From: Parasalinivibrio latis
GTDB taxonomy: Bacteria > Pseudomonadota > Gammaproteobacteria > Enterobacterales > Vibrionaceae
Direction of reading: 5' to 3'
Assembly: GCF_036825535.1 (NCBI RefSeq)
Contig: NZ_CP098813.1
Span: 1,674,001 to 1,738,000 of the forward strand
Length of the DNA: 64,000 nt
The notes below the pieces were generated by a model, which worked only from the letters and a program-made list of their open reading frames with translations, was not told the origin of the DNA and did no database searches. Shown here piece after piece: positions 43,601 to 51,710 of this stretch; positions within the stretch are counted from its first letter, which is position 1, and each line of letters begins with the position of its first letter. Both the position numbers and the translations under genes were made by a program.

Positions 43601-43673
43601 AATCTTCCCCTCAGTTTTACTGGAATTACCGTGTTACCATCTTGCGGATTTTGTTTCGCTTTGGTGAGTAATA

Positions 43674-44120
43674 ATGCGTCAGCTTATTTCCAAATATGGG
43701 CCGGTTATTGTTGGTCTGGGTTTATTTACTGGTGGATTTTTCGGCTACGACGCACTGCAAAGCATTAGAGCCGGTGGCTTGGATGTCCCTAAAAATGCAT
43801 GTGTACTGAATGAAAAAACATGCAGTAATGACCTTTTTTCAGCCGCCTTGTCATCTTCTGACGTCAGCCCATTAATCCCGGTCAATCTTGTCGTTGAAAC
43901 CCACCAGGCAATGCCATTTGATACGCTGGATGTGGTGCTTGAAGGTATCGAGATGAACATGGGGATATATAAACTGAAGCTGAATAAAATGCCAGCCGGG
44001 CATTTTGAAGGTATTGTTCAGCTCCCAGTATGTCGCGAGGACGTTATGACTTGGAGAGGTTGGATAAAAACCTCTGACAACATCGACAAAATGGCAATCG
44101 AAATAAGGGCGGAGAAATGA
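43674..44120 (+). CDS. Membrane-anchored protein in SCO operon, FixH/YtkA-like pattern
   Basis: 148 residues: an N-terminal membrane anchor (YGPVIVGLGLFTGGFFGYD), a short Cys-containing stretch (NACVLNEKTCSNDLF) and a beta-rich domain with EGIEMNMGIYKLKL and GIVQLPVCREDVMTWRGWI, a pattern resembling FixH/YtkA-like domains that are often found with copper-handling proteins. Its stop overlaps the start of the SCO gene by 4 bases (ATGA), so the two are translationally coupled. I infer a periplasmic partner in copper delivery or redox work; family membership is tentative. Confidence 0.65.
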   Translation: MRQLISKYGPVIVGLGLFTGGFFGYDALQSIRAGGLDVPKNACVLNEKTCSNDLFSAALSSSDVSPLIPVNLVVETHQAMPFDTLDVVLEGIEMNMGIYKLKLNKMPAGHFEGIVQLPVCREDVMTWRGWIKTSDNIDKMAIEIRAEK

Positions 44121-44701
44121 AAAAACTGGGAATAGTTTTTGTTGTGGCACTCCTCGCTGGTTTTGGAGTTCGTTTTGGCTGGGAAAATCTGAATCAGTCG
44201 GAAATTAACAGTCCTGATATTGGTGTGCTCCAAACTGCTAATGGCACACTAAATCTATTTGACGGCAATGACCCCAGAACTCGAATTGTTTACTTTGGCT
44301 ATACCCACTGTCCTGATGTTTGCCCAACGTCATTGGCAATTTTATCTGCCGCGCTAAAAAAAATACCAGAAACTGAACTGGATAACTTCTGGCCAGTGTT
44401 TATCTCCCTTGACCCTGCCAGAGACGATGGTAATCAATCTGATACTTACGCCGGGTATTTTCATCCCACAATGAGTGGCGCCTCCGGAACAGAAGAACAG
44501 ACCGCAGCGCTGGCCAAGAAATATGGCGTACTCTACCAGATTTCGAAACTTGAAGACTCAGAACTCGAATACGCCGTCGACCACAGTTCTTATTTCTATT
44601 TTTTAAATCCGCAAGGCGAGTTGGTTGAAAAGGTTCCACATACCCTAAACCCGGATTTGGTTGTCGCAGCCATTAAGCGAACCCTTTCACAAAAACAATG
44701 A
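44117..44701 (+). CDS. SCO1/SenC family copper chaperone/thioredoxin-like protein
   Basis: 194 residues: N-terminal signal anchor, then the SCO fold. The copper-binding cysteines are Cys65 and Cys69 in HCPDVCP, and the third ligand is His156 in VDHSSYF. FISLDPARDDG is also typical. SCO proteins deliver copper to the CuA site of cytochrome oxidase or act as thiol-disulfide proteins in the periplasm. No oxidase genes are nearby. Confidence 0.93.
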   Translation: MKKLGIVFVVALLAGFGVRFGWENLNQSEINSPDIGVLQTANGTLNLFDGNDPRTRIVYFGYTHCPDVCPTSLAILSAALKKIPETELDNFWPVFISLDPARDDGNQSDTYAGYFHPTMSGASGTEEQTAALAKKYGVLYQISKLEDSELEYAVDHSSYFYFLNPQGELVEKVPHTLNPDLVVAAIKRTLSQKQ

Positions 44702-45003
44702 GCACATTTTTTCCGTGGATGTGTTACATCACACGTTTACGCAAACGTGACACATATCACATAAATCAGATTTCGCCTGTTATTTAATGAGTTAACGTTA
44801 GTCTGTTTGCAATAAATTGACACTAAGTTTTTAAATTGCGAACGATACTAAGCTAAAATTGTGGTTCAATTACCGCATTGGGTATTTAAGCGTTTCAGCA
44901 ATTTTGCTACTCAAATTTTCTGAAACGAAAACAAAGGCTGTACGGCTCTTAAGCTGTCCATCCTAATCAATAGCAGCAGAAATAATAAGGAATGAGGTTG
45001 CTC
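44702..45003. other. Control region of the Lpp-like gene
   Basis: About 300 bases. It contains an inverted repeat CACGTTT/AAACGTG (44732-44748 region), a CRP-like site beginning in its right arm, and an AT-rich stretch typical of a strong promoter for an abundant lipoprotein. No additional gene is seen. Confidence 0.45.
44746..44761 (+). promoter_or_regulatory. CRP-like site upstream of the Lpp-like gene
   Basis: CGTGACACATATCACA matches TGTGA-N6-TCACA in 9 of 10 core positions and has the favourable AT-rich flank ATAAAT. It lies about 245 bases upstream of the lipoprotein start and 45 bases after the SCO stop codon, so the target gene is probably the lipoprotein. Binding is inferred. Confidence 0.5.
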
Positions 45004-45249
45004 ATGAAAATTCGTCCACTCGTAATCGCAGCTCTGGCATCTGGTTTTCTGGTAACTGGTTGTGCTAACAACACTCAACTGGAGCAAAGCGTTTCATCTC
45101 TGTCAGACAAGGTTGACCAACTGTCTGCACAAGTTGCTGATCTGAAGGGCGGTGTTGCTGATGCTAAAGCATCTTCTGACATGGCTTATCAAGAAGCACA
45201 ACGTGCTAATGAGCGTATCGACAACATGGCTCAGTCTTACACCAAGTAA
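45004..45249 (+). CDS. Lpp/OprI-like major outer-membrane lipoprotein
   Basis: 81 residues: lipoprotein signal with lipobox VTGC, then a continuous heptad coiled coil (LEQSVSSLSDKVDQLSAQVA, AQRANERIDNMAQ) and a C-terminal Lys in SYTK. This is the layout of Braun-type lipoproteins, whose C-terminal Lys is linked to peptidoglycan by L,D-transpeptidases and whose lipid end sits in the outer membrane. GAGG lies 6 bases before the ATG at 45004. An L,D-transpeptidase gene converges directly with it. Confidence 0.88.
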   Translation: MKIRPLVIAALASGFLVTGCANNTQLEQSVSSLSDKVDQLSAQVADLKGGVADAKASSDMAYQEAQRANERIDNMAQSYTK

Positions 45250-45290
45250 TGGTTGTAAACGCTTTCTGCTGAGCAATCTCAGCAAAAAAA

Positions 45291-45319
45291 AAGAGCAACT
45301 TACGTTGCTCTTTTTTTAT
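45291..45319. terminator. Bidirectional terminator between lpp-like and L,D-transpeptidase genes
   Basis: 9-bp stem AAGAGCAAC/GTTGCTCTT with a 4-base loop, preceded by a run of A and followed by a run of T, serving both convergent genes. Confidence 0.93.
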
Positions 45320-46257
45320 TCTTTCGCCACTTCCGGAACTACGCCAACCTCAGTGGGCAACCCAGACTGTACTGCTAATGCTGCAGAATAACGTGCACGA
45401 TTTATATCATTTTGTTCCAACCAGCTAGTCAGCTTTTCATCTGGCGCAGTTAACAGTCTTTCGTGAGTCTGTTCCTCATTCTGGGACAGTGGACGATGAA
45501 CTTCTACATAAAGTGAACCATCGGGTTCAAAACTGTATTTAACCGGTTCGTTGATGACTCTGACCTTTTCTTTAAGGGGTACCTGTTGGAATAGCCATTC
45601 TATATCAGATGGTCGCATTCTAATGCATCCGGAACTTACCCGCATGCCAACACCAAAAGACTTGTTTGTACCGTGAATAAGGTAGTCACCATGCCCGAAA
45701 GCCAAACGCATTGCATAGTCCCCCAACGGGTTATTGGGGCCTGCCGGTACAACTTCAGGAAGGACGATATTTTTCTTTTCGAGGTACTCTTTGCGGATAC
45801 TTGCAGGAGGTGTCCAGGTTGGGTGCTCACGCTTTTGGCTTATGTAGGTCTCCATCGCCGGTGTTTCACGCCCGATACGCCCAATACCTATCGGGAATAT
45901 ATGAACCACACCTTTCTCGAGCTCAAAAAAGTAGAGACGCAATTCGGCAAGGTTAATCACAATTCCGTCGTATTTAACATCCGGTAAGATGATTTCAGTG
46001 GGTAAATCAACAAAAGTACCCGGATCAGGCAAATAAGGGTCAACTCCACGGTTAGCAGCCATCAGAGCCAGAAAGCCCACATCATAGGATTTGGCGATTT
46101 TCTCCAGATGTTCACCTTTGAGCACTTGGTGAACCTGTGGACGCCCCACTATTCTGCTGCCATCTTCAGGAATCTTGTAAGTTGCAGCGTGAAGTGAAGC
46201 GGACGCAAACGCGCCTGCCACAACAATGTACCGAACTAACTTCTTAATACTTTGCAT
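45316..46257 (-). CDS. L,D-transpeptidase (YkuD domain with LysM-like region)
   Basis: 313 residues: signal peptide, a LysM-like wall-binding segment (HQVLKGEHLEKIAKSYDV, about 43-60), then the YkuD catalytic domain with His195 in YLIHGTNK and the nucleophile Cys211 in SSGCIRMRPSDIEWLF. The order matches ErfK/YbiS/YcfS enzymes, which attach Lpp to peptidoglycan. Convergence with an Lpp-like gene supports this role over 3-3 cross-linking. Confidence 0.92.
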   Translation of the reverse strand: MQSIKKLVRYIVVAGAFASASLHAATYKIPEDGSRIVGRPQVHQVLKGEHLEKIAKSYDVGFLALMAANRGVDPYLPDPGTFVDLPTEIILPDVKYDGIVINLAELRLYFFELEKGVVHIFPIGIGRIGRETPAMETYISQKREHPTWTPPASIRKEYLEKKNIVLPEVVPAGPNNPLGDYAMRLAFGHGDYLIHGTNKSFGVGMRVSSGCIRMRPSDIEWLFQQVPLKEKVRVINEPVKYSFEPDGSLYVEVHRPLSQNEEQTHERLLTAPDEKLTSWLEQNDINRARYSAALAVQSGLPTEVGVVPEVAKE

Positions 46258-46267
46258 CTTTCACATC

Positions 46268-46681
46268 TTAAAAATAGACTCTTAGGCCCGCTTTCCCTTC
46301 AAGGCGAAAGTCGGAGTCCTCTTGTATGTACCAGGTAGTTCCACCCTCAGCAAAAAACTCCATATTTCCGGTGCCCAGCGGGATACTCAATCCTCCACCT
46401 GCCTGAGGGCCCCATTTGTAATGGTCATCATCTCTCCAAGTGCCACCAGCATACACATAAAACAAATCAAATTCAGGGCGACCAGTAATCTGACCGAGAT
46501 TCCAGACGCCATCAACTGATAATAGTAATTCACTAATCCCAACCGAAGCACGGATATTGCCTGACTGGTAACTTGCACCGGCTGCCGGGGTGCCAATAAA
46601 TACTGAAGCTGATTGCTCTGATGCGGCAGCTGGCATCGACATCATTGAAAGAAGACCGAGTATTACTAATTTTTTTTTCAT
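46268..46681 (-). CDS. Small outer-membrane beta-barrel-like protein, unknown
   Basis: 137 residues: signal peptide ending PAAA, then repeated short beta-strand patterns with glycine and aromatic residues (ASVFIGTPAAGASYQSG, FYVYAGGTWR, MEFFAEGGTTWY, GKAGLRVYF) and a C-terminal Phe, as in small 6-8-strand barrels. I do not recognise a named family. It precedes the L,D-transpeptidase gene by 10 bases on the same strand, suggesting co-transcription. Confidence 0.7.
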   Translation of the reverse strand: MKKKLVILGLLSMMSMPAAASEQSASVFIGTPAAGASYQSGNIRASVGISELLLSVDGVWNLGQITGRPEFDLFYVYAGGTWRDDDHYKWGPQAGGGLSIPLGTGNMEFFAEGGTTWYIQEDSDFRLEGKAGLRVYF

Positions 46682-46831
46682 TCACATACCCCGGAGGTAA
46701 CGCACTTAGCCAAACTAACTGCGATACTACTTATAACGAAACCCAAATACCACTAACAGGATTGAAAGAAAAAGGTTCTGTTGCAGGTCATTGTTTAGAG
46801 GAAAGCTAATTCCATCAGGGGTATATAAAAG

Positions 46832-47848
46832 ATGCTGATAAAACAACGAAAAAGGTCCAGCCTTTCAGAGGCTCAACTTACCGATGAAAAAGTGTACAAA
46901 TCACGGCGTAACATTATCAAGGCATTAGGCCTTGCTTCTCTTTCTGCCCCTTTATCTGCATCAGCGGGACTCTTTGATGTATTTTCATCCGAAAGCGAAG
47001 AAACCGAAGGTTTCATAGATAACAGAAAAGCCCTCCAGGCAAAAAGCAATCCATCCTACCAACCTGATATCATCAAGACCCCTGAAGAAAAGGTGCTCAC
47101 CTATAACAATTTCTACGAATTTGGCACCGACAAAGGAGCTCCTTTTAAGAACGCCCAGAATTTCAGATTCGAACCCTGGACGCTTGAAATAGGCGGATTG
47201 GTTAACAAACCATTCAAGATGAGCTACGACGATCTCCTTAAAAGTTTCCCTCTGGAAGACAGGCTTTACCGTTTTCGGTGCGTTGAAGCATGGTCGATGA
47301 ATATACCCTGGGTGGGCTTTCCACTTGCGGCCTTAATAAGAAAAGCCGACCCATTGGGCAGCGCACGTTATGTCGCATTCGAAACCCTTCATGACCCAGA
47401 ACAGATGCCCGGTCAAAAGAATCCATATGTAGGCGGAGGGATTGACTATCCGTACGTTGAAGGTCTCCGCCTGGATGAGGCATTAAACCCCCTCACACTA
47501 ATGTCCGTGGGATTATATGGAAAAACGTTAGCGCCACAAAATGGTGCCCCTATTCGCCTTGTTGTGCCGTGGAAGTACGGATTTAAGAGTATTAAGTCAA
47601 TCGTTAAAGTCCATCTGCTGGAAGCGCAACCGGCGACGACTTGGAACTTGCTGGCATCCCATGAATACGGGTTTTACGCTAATGTAAACCCTGAGGTTGA
47701 CCATCCCAGATGGAGCCAGGGCTCCGAGCGCTTTATTGGTGAAGGGGGTTTGTTCTCTTCACGGAGAAAAGACACGTTATTGTTTAATGGATATGCAGAA
47801 GAAGTCGGCGACATCTATCGCGGAATGGATCTCAAGGTGCATTACTGA
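46832..47848 (+). CDS. msrP: Protein-methionine-sulfoxide reductase catalytic subunit MsrP
   Basis: 338 residues with a twin-arginine export signal (SRRNIIKALG, then LASLSAPLSASA). The sulfite-oxidase-fold domain carries the molybdopterin-ligating Cys in YRFRCVEAWSMNIPWVGFPL and RLVVPWKYGFKSIKSIVK. MsrP repairs oxidised methionine in periplasmic proteins with electrons from MsrQ. It overlaps msrQ by one base, the normal operon arrangement. Confidence 0.95.
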   Translation: MLIKQRKRSSLSEAQLTDEKVYKSRRNIIKALGLASLSAPLSASAGLFDVFSSESEETEGFIDNRKALQAKSNPSYQPDIIKTPEEKVLTYNNFYEFGTDKGAPFKNAQNFRFEPWTLEIGGLVNKPFKMSYDDLLKSFPLEDRLYRFRCVEAWSMNIPWVGFPLAALIRKADPLGSARYVAFETLHDPEQMPGQKNPYVGGGIDYPYVEGLRLDEALNPLTLMSVGLYGKTLAPQNGAPIRLVVPWKYGFKSIKSIVKVHLLEAQPATTWNLLASHEYGFYANVNPEVDHPRWSQGSERFIGEGGLFSSRRKDTLLFNGYAEEVGDIYRGMDLKVHY

Positions 47849-48471
47849 TGGTTAAAATAACACCCGGGCGGATCCTATGGATAAAAGGCATCATTCATTT
47901 CATCAGTACTGCTTTCTTCCTACAGTTGTTATGGCTGGTATTTAACAACGGCTTTGGTGCTGACCCAGTTAAAGGTATCGAACACTTCACTGGCAAGGCA
48001 GCCCTTAATTCGTTGTTAGTTACTCTTTGCATCACCCCTTTGGTGAGAACCTTCAGGCTGAGTATGCTGGTACGCGTACGTCGCTTGCTGGGTCTATACA
48101 GCTTTTCGTGGGCATTCCTCCATTTAGCCGTCTATACGGGTCTGGACCTCAATTTTGACTGGCAACTTTTAGCAGAAGAAATAATAAACAGACCTTATTT
48201 ATTGTTTGGTGCCGCCTCTTGGTTGATCTTGTTTTGCCTGGCCGTTACATCGTTGCAGAGCATTCAGAGGAAACTGGGAAAGTACTGGCAAAAGCTCCAT
48301 AACCTCATTTATCCGGCGCTGGTCATGGTCCTTTTTCACTATGTCTGGTCAGTAAAATCCGGATTGATTGAACCATCCCTTTATTTCACCGTAAGCTTGG
48401 CATTGCTTGCTTACCGTTGGAAAAACTTTAAGCGTATGTTCTCATTTCGCATAAAATCGCGCGTTTTATAA
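47848..48471 (+). CDS. msrQ: Haem-binding membrane subunit MsrQ
   Basis: 207 residues, about five or six membrane helices, ferric-reductase-like. Conserved features include HFTGKAALNSLLVTLCITPL, RRLLGLYSFSWAFLHLAVY and WQKLHNLIYPALVMVLFHY with the haem-ligand histidines. It passes electrons from the quinone pool or flavin reductase to MsrP. An 8-bp inverted repeat GCGCGTTT/AAACGCGC (48459-48483) overlaps the stop codon but has no T run. Confidence 0.94.
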   Translation: MVKITPGRILWIKGIIHFISTAFFLQLLWLVFNNGFGADPVKGIEHFTGKAALNSLLVTLCITPLVRTFRLSMLVRVRRLLGLYSFSWAFLHLAVYTGLDLNFDWQLLAEEIINRPYLLFGAASWLILFCLAVTSLQSIQRKLGKYWQKLHNLIYPALVMVLFHYVWSVKSGLIEPSLYFTVSLALLAYRWKNFKRMFSFRIKSRVL

Positions 48472-48606
48472 CCGTAAACGCGCAGCACGTCACGAATCCT
48501 CCCTCAAACAACCGTATTCCATCTATAAAACAGTGGCTATTTGGCTCATTATGGGCATACTTTTTAGCAATCACTTTGTAAATCATCATTTTGGAGCGTA
48601 GAGGTT

Positions 48607-49248
48607 TTGTTCGACGAGATTATTTCTCTGAGCCTTCGCCAATTCCAGGAAGATTGCCGGCAGCTTTCTGAGTACCACTACCCTACTGTCCATAACCGGG
48701 GCATGCGCGAAAACCATCTTGGAAAAGCATTATCACGACGCATCGTAGCCACTCTTGCTTCCAAGCAAATTGACGCGCTTTTCTCCCAGCTCGAAGACAA
48801 TGATCCAAACAGTTGCCCTTTTTTTAAAATAACCGGTGAAGATTTTGTCATTTGGCTGGTTACCCATCGAATGCTAAGCGGAAACAAAGGCTGCCGCCGC
48901 GCTGTAATTGAAGACATATCCATGTTGTGTGAAAAAGCCCGGGAGTATTCAGACCGACCAAATCAGCTTATTCTTACAGTGGCTGATCACTGGATGGATA
49001 AAACGTCATCCAGCCGGAGTCTTCCCTTCTGGTGGCTGGGACACATGCCGATACACCAGGCTGACTTCCTCTCCCAGGGAATCAGGTTAAACCATGATGA
49101 TACAAGCCTAAATGAAACGCTTTCGGTCTATCCAGAGCTTATCAATGGTAAGTTTCGGACGTATCATCCCCTCACACGTAAACAGGATTCAGTTCCTCTC
49201 TACAAGTACATTCTGATGACAGCCCAGTTTTCCTTAAACTGGGATTAA
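48607..49248 (+). CDS. Unknown 213-residue protein
   Basis: Not recognised. The frame is open from a TTG at 48607 (GAGG very close, GGAG about 9 bases upstream); an alternative ATG is at 48703. No signal peptide or clear membrane helix. The protein is mixed charged with motifs RGMRENHLGKALSRR near the start and LPFWWLGHMPIHQADFLSQG later. It is followed by the MATE transporter gene after 30 bases on the same strand, so they could be co-transcribed. Codon pattern and length argue for a real gene. Confidence 0.6.
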   Translation: MFDEIISLSLRQFQEDCRQLSEYHYPTVHNRGMRENHLGKALSRRIVATLASKQIDALFSQLEDNDPNSCPFFKITGEDFVIWLVTHRMLSGNKGCRRAVIEDISMLCEKAREYSDRPNQLILTVADHWMDKTSSSRSLPFWWLGHMPIHQADFLSQGIRLNHDDTSLNETLSVYPELINGKFRTYHPLTRKQDSVPLYKYILMTAQFSLNWD

Positions 49249-49278
49249 TTTCAGTTCTCCATGTTCAGAGTCAGTTAA

Positions 49279-50625
49279 ATGGAATTTTCTGCATCCCAGA
49301 GTGATCTGGCATTACGCCATGCACCTATCGCTACGTTATTTTTCCGTTATGCAGTACCAACCATTGCTGCGATGCTGGTGACCGGTATATACGTTGCAGT
49401 AGATGGTATGTTCGTCGGCCATATATTGGGTGAGGAGGGTCTTGCATCAATCATGGTCGGCTACCCTCTCGCTTCTATCCTTTACGCTACCGGCAATCTG
49501 GTTGGGATGGGTGCTGCAGCACTTGTATCCATGGCGCTTGGCCAAAATAATGTCAAAGCAGCCAGAGTATATGTGGGCAACGCCGTCAGCTACAGTTTGC
49601 TCCTGTCAGTGATCACAGGCCTAGCCGGGTACTGTCTTCATGTCCCGGTACTTAAAGCTCTTGGTGCTTCAGGAAATATTCTTTATCAAGCAAGTGAATA
49701 CCTCTCCCTATATTTTGTGTTAGGCGGATTTGCTGTGGTCACCATGGCACTGTCCCCTTTGGTACGAAACGATGGCAAGCCTAATTTGGTTACTGCAATT
49801 ATGATACTGGGAGGACTACTCAATATTGTACTCGATTGGTTATTCATGGTTGCCATTCCATGGGGCCTCAGAGGTGCTGCACTGGCAACCATGCTTTCCC
49901 AGGCTGTAACCGCCCTGCTGTGTCTGAAACACTTCCTGTCTGGTGAAAGCAGGCTGAAACTATCCCTCGACACCCTGGTGTTGCAAGGCCGGAATATTGT
50001 TGAAATAACCCGGTTAGGATTTTCAAGCTTCCTCATGTATCTCTACCTCACGGTAGTTCTAACACTCCACAATGCATTTTTCCTTGCTATAGGAACACCA
50101 CTTCACGTGGCAGCATATGCCGTTGTTTCTTATTCAGAGGCATTTTTCTATCTCATTTTCGAAGGTATCGCTCTGGGTATGCAGCCAATAACCAGTTTTA
50201 ATTCAGGCGCAGGGGAAACATTGCGGGTACGCGCTGCCAGAAACACAGCTCTGTCTGTTACTCTGCTGTTTGCTTTACTGTCTGTTGTGGTTATCTACAG
50301 TTTTCCAGAATTTATAATCTGGGCGTTTTCCGGGGACAACGAGATACTCAGACCTGTCGCCCTTCATGGCATCCAACTCTATTTTTGGGGATTGCCTATG
50401 GAGGGGTTATTGCTTGTGGGTGCGGTTTATTTCCAGTCCATAGGCCAAGCAAGCGCAGCAAGTATCCTTACCGGTGGAAAGCTGATTCTCATTGGTGCGG
50501 TTATGTACATTCTGTCAGTTTGGTTTGGAACAGACGGGGTATGGCTGGCTTTGCCTGTAACGAGTACTTTCCTGGCAACGTGGATGATTTTCCATCTTTA
50601 CAGACTGTCAAAAATGTATCACTAG
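49279..50625 (+). CDS. MATE family efflux transporter
   Basis: 448 residues, twelve membrane helices in two homologous halves. Typical pieces are FFRYAVPTIAAMLVTGIYVA, VDGMFVGHILGEEGLASI and the second-half FEGIALGMQPITSFNSGAG. MATE proteins export drugs or metabolites in exchange for Na+ or H+. The substrate is unknown. The ribosome-binding site is weak. Confidence 0.93.
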   Translation: MEFSASQSDLALRHAPIATLFFRYAVPTIAAMLVTGIYVAVDGMFVGHILGEEGLASIMVGYPLASILYATGNLVGMGAAALVSMALGQNNVKAARVYVGNAVSYSLLLSVITGLAGYCLHVPVLKALGASGNILYQASEYLSLYFVLGGFAVVTMALSPLVRNDGKPNLVTAIMILGGLLNIVLDWLFMVAIPWGLRGAALATMLSQAVTALLCLKHFLSGESRLKLSLDTLVLQGRNIVEITRLGFSSFLMYLYLTVVLTLHNAFFLAIGTPLHVAAYAVVSYSEAFFYLIFEGIALGMQPITSFNSGAGETLRVRAARNTALSVTLLFALLSVVVIYSFPEFIIWAFSGDNEILRPVALHGIQLYFWGLPMEGLLLVGAVYFQSIGQASAASILTGGKLILIGAVMYILSVWFGTDGVWLALPVTSTFLATWMIFHLYRLSKMYH

Positions 50626-50729
50626 TCAAACATGTATTATGTGTTATAAGCTGTTATTGTCGTACAATATTAGCTCGTTATACATTCAGCGAAACTGCTT
50701 AAACATCACCAAGTGTAAAAGGATTTATC

Positions 50730-51614
50730 TTGGCATTACATATATTGGGAATACTGTTCCCCGTGTTTGCATGCGTTGTTCTTGGGTACATCATCGGGCG
50801 ATGCCTGAAACCAGACATGCAAACAGTAAATAAAATTAACTTTGATGCTTTCTTGCCTTGCCTGGTGTTCGCATCGCTCTCCACCATGCCTCTTAACACT
50901 GCGAAAATCCCACTTATTGTTGCCGTAATTATCGCGATAATAGTTCCCGGGGTTCTAATGTGGCTGGCTTGCAAACCCCTCAGTGTTTCCTATAAGGAAT
51001 GGGTTCCCCCGCAAATGTTTCGAAACAGCGGCAATCTGGCCATTCCTCTTTTTGGCTTCACCTTTGGGGACAGTGCTCTGGAGGCTGCCGTTTTGATTTT
51101 CGTTATATCCAGTGCCATACATATCATCACGGCTCCGCTGGTTCTCCATGGCAATTTCAAGGCATCGCTGAAGGAGTTGGCAAAAATGCCGGTGATGATA
51201 GCGGCAGTGGCAGCGCTAACTATAAATTTAACGGGTTTCCCGTTGTGGCAGCCGATACATGAAGCAGCAAAGCTGATGGGAAACGCATCGGTCCCCATCA
51301 TGCTTGTATCGCTTGGGGTTCAACTAACATCTACTAACAGAAAAAGTATCCCTGTAGGTTTAAGCGCATCCTTTATCAGCCTGATAACCGGAGCATTGGC
51401 ATTCATCATCATTTACCTGGCTGTGCCTTTGACAACCAGGGAGCTACAAATGATGGTGATCTACTGCATGCTGCCTCCGGCTGTAATGAACTACCTGTAT
51501 GCAGAAAAGTACAGTGTCGCCCCATTCAACGTTGCAGCAATGGTGTTAGTCGGCAATTTTATTTCTATTTTCACCCTGCCGCTGTTGCTGCTTTTCGCAT
51601 TTTCACTGGGTTAA
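50730..51614 (+). CDS. AEC (auxin efflux carrier) family transporter
   Basis: 294 residues, about ten membrane helices. The start (LHILGILFPVFACVVLGYIIG), RNSGNLAIPLFGFTFGD and ASVPIMLVSLGVQL are characteristic of the AEC family, which includes malate permeases. It starts with TTG at 50730, with AAGGA 7 bases upstream. The substrate cannot be determined. No partner gene is evident. Confidence 0.88.
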   Translation: MALHILGILFPVFACVVLGYIIGRCLKPDMQTVNKINFDAFLPCLVFASLSTMPLNTAKIPLIVAVIIAIIVPGVLMWLACKPLSVSYKEWVPPQMFRNSGNLAIPLFGFTFGDSALEAAVLIFVISSAIHIITAPLVLHGNFKASLKELAKMPVMIAAVAALTINLTGFPLWQPIHEAAKLMGNASVPIMLVSLGVQLTSTNRKSIPVGLSASFISLITGALAFIIIYLAVPLTTRELQMMVIYCMLPPAVMNYLYAEKYSVAPFNVAAMVLVGNFISIFTLPLLLLFAFSLG

Positions 51615-51710
51615 CGCTGGCTGCTTATCAGTTTCAGTTTCATGGTATAGCGACCTCTGATCTTAGAACCCGTAACTTGTTGTAAGGCCAGTCAACCATT
51701 GCTGGAAACA

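Noticed and set aside
48459..48483. Inverted repeat at the end of msrQ as terminator
   Set aside because: Stem GCGCGTTT/AAACGCGC is perfect but overlaps the stop codon and lacks a T run on the plus strand.
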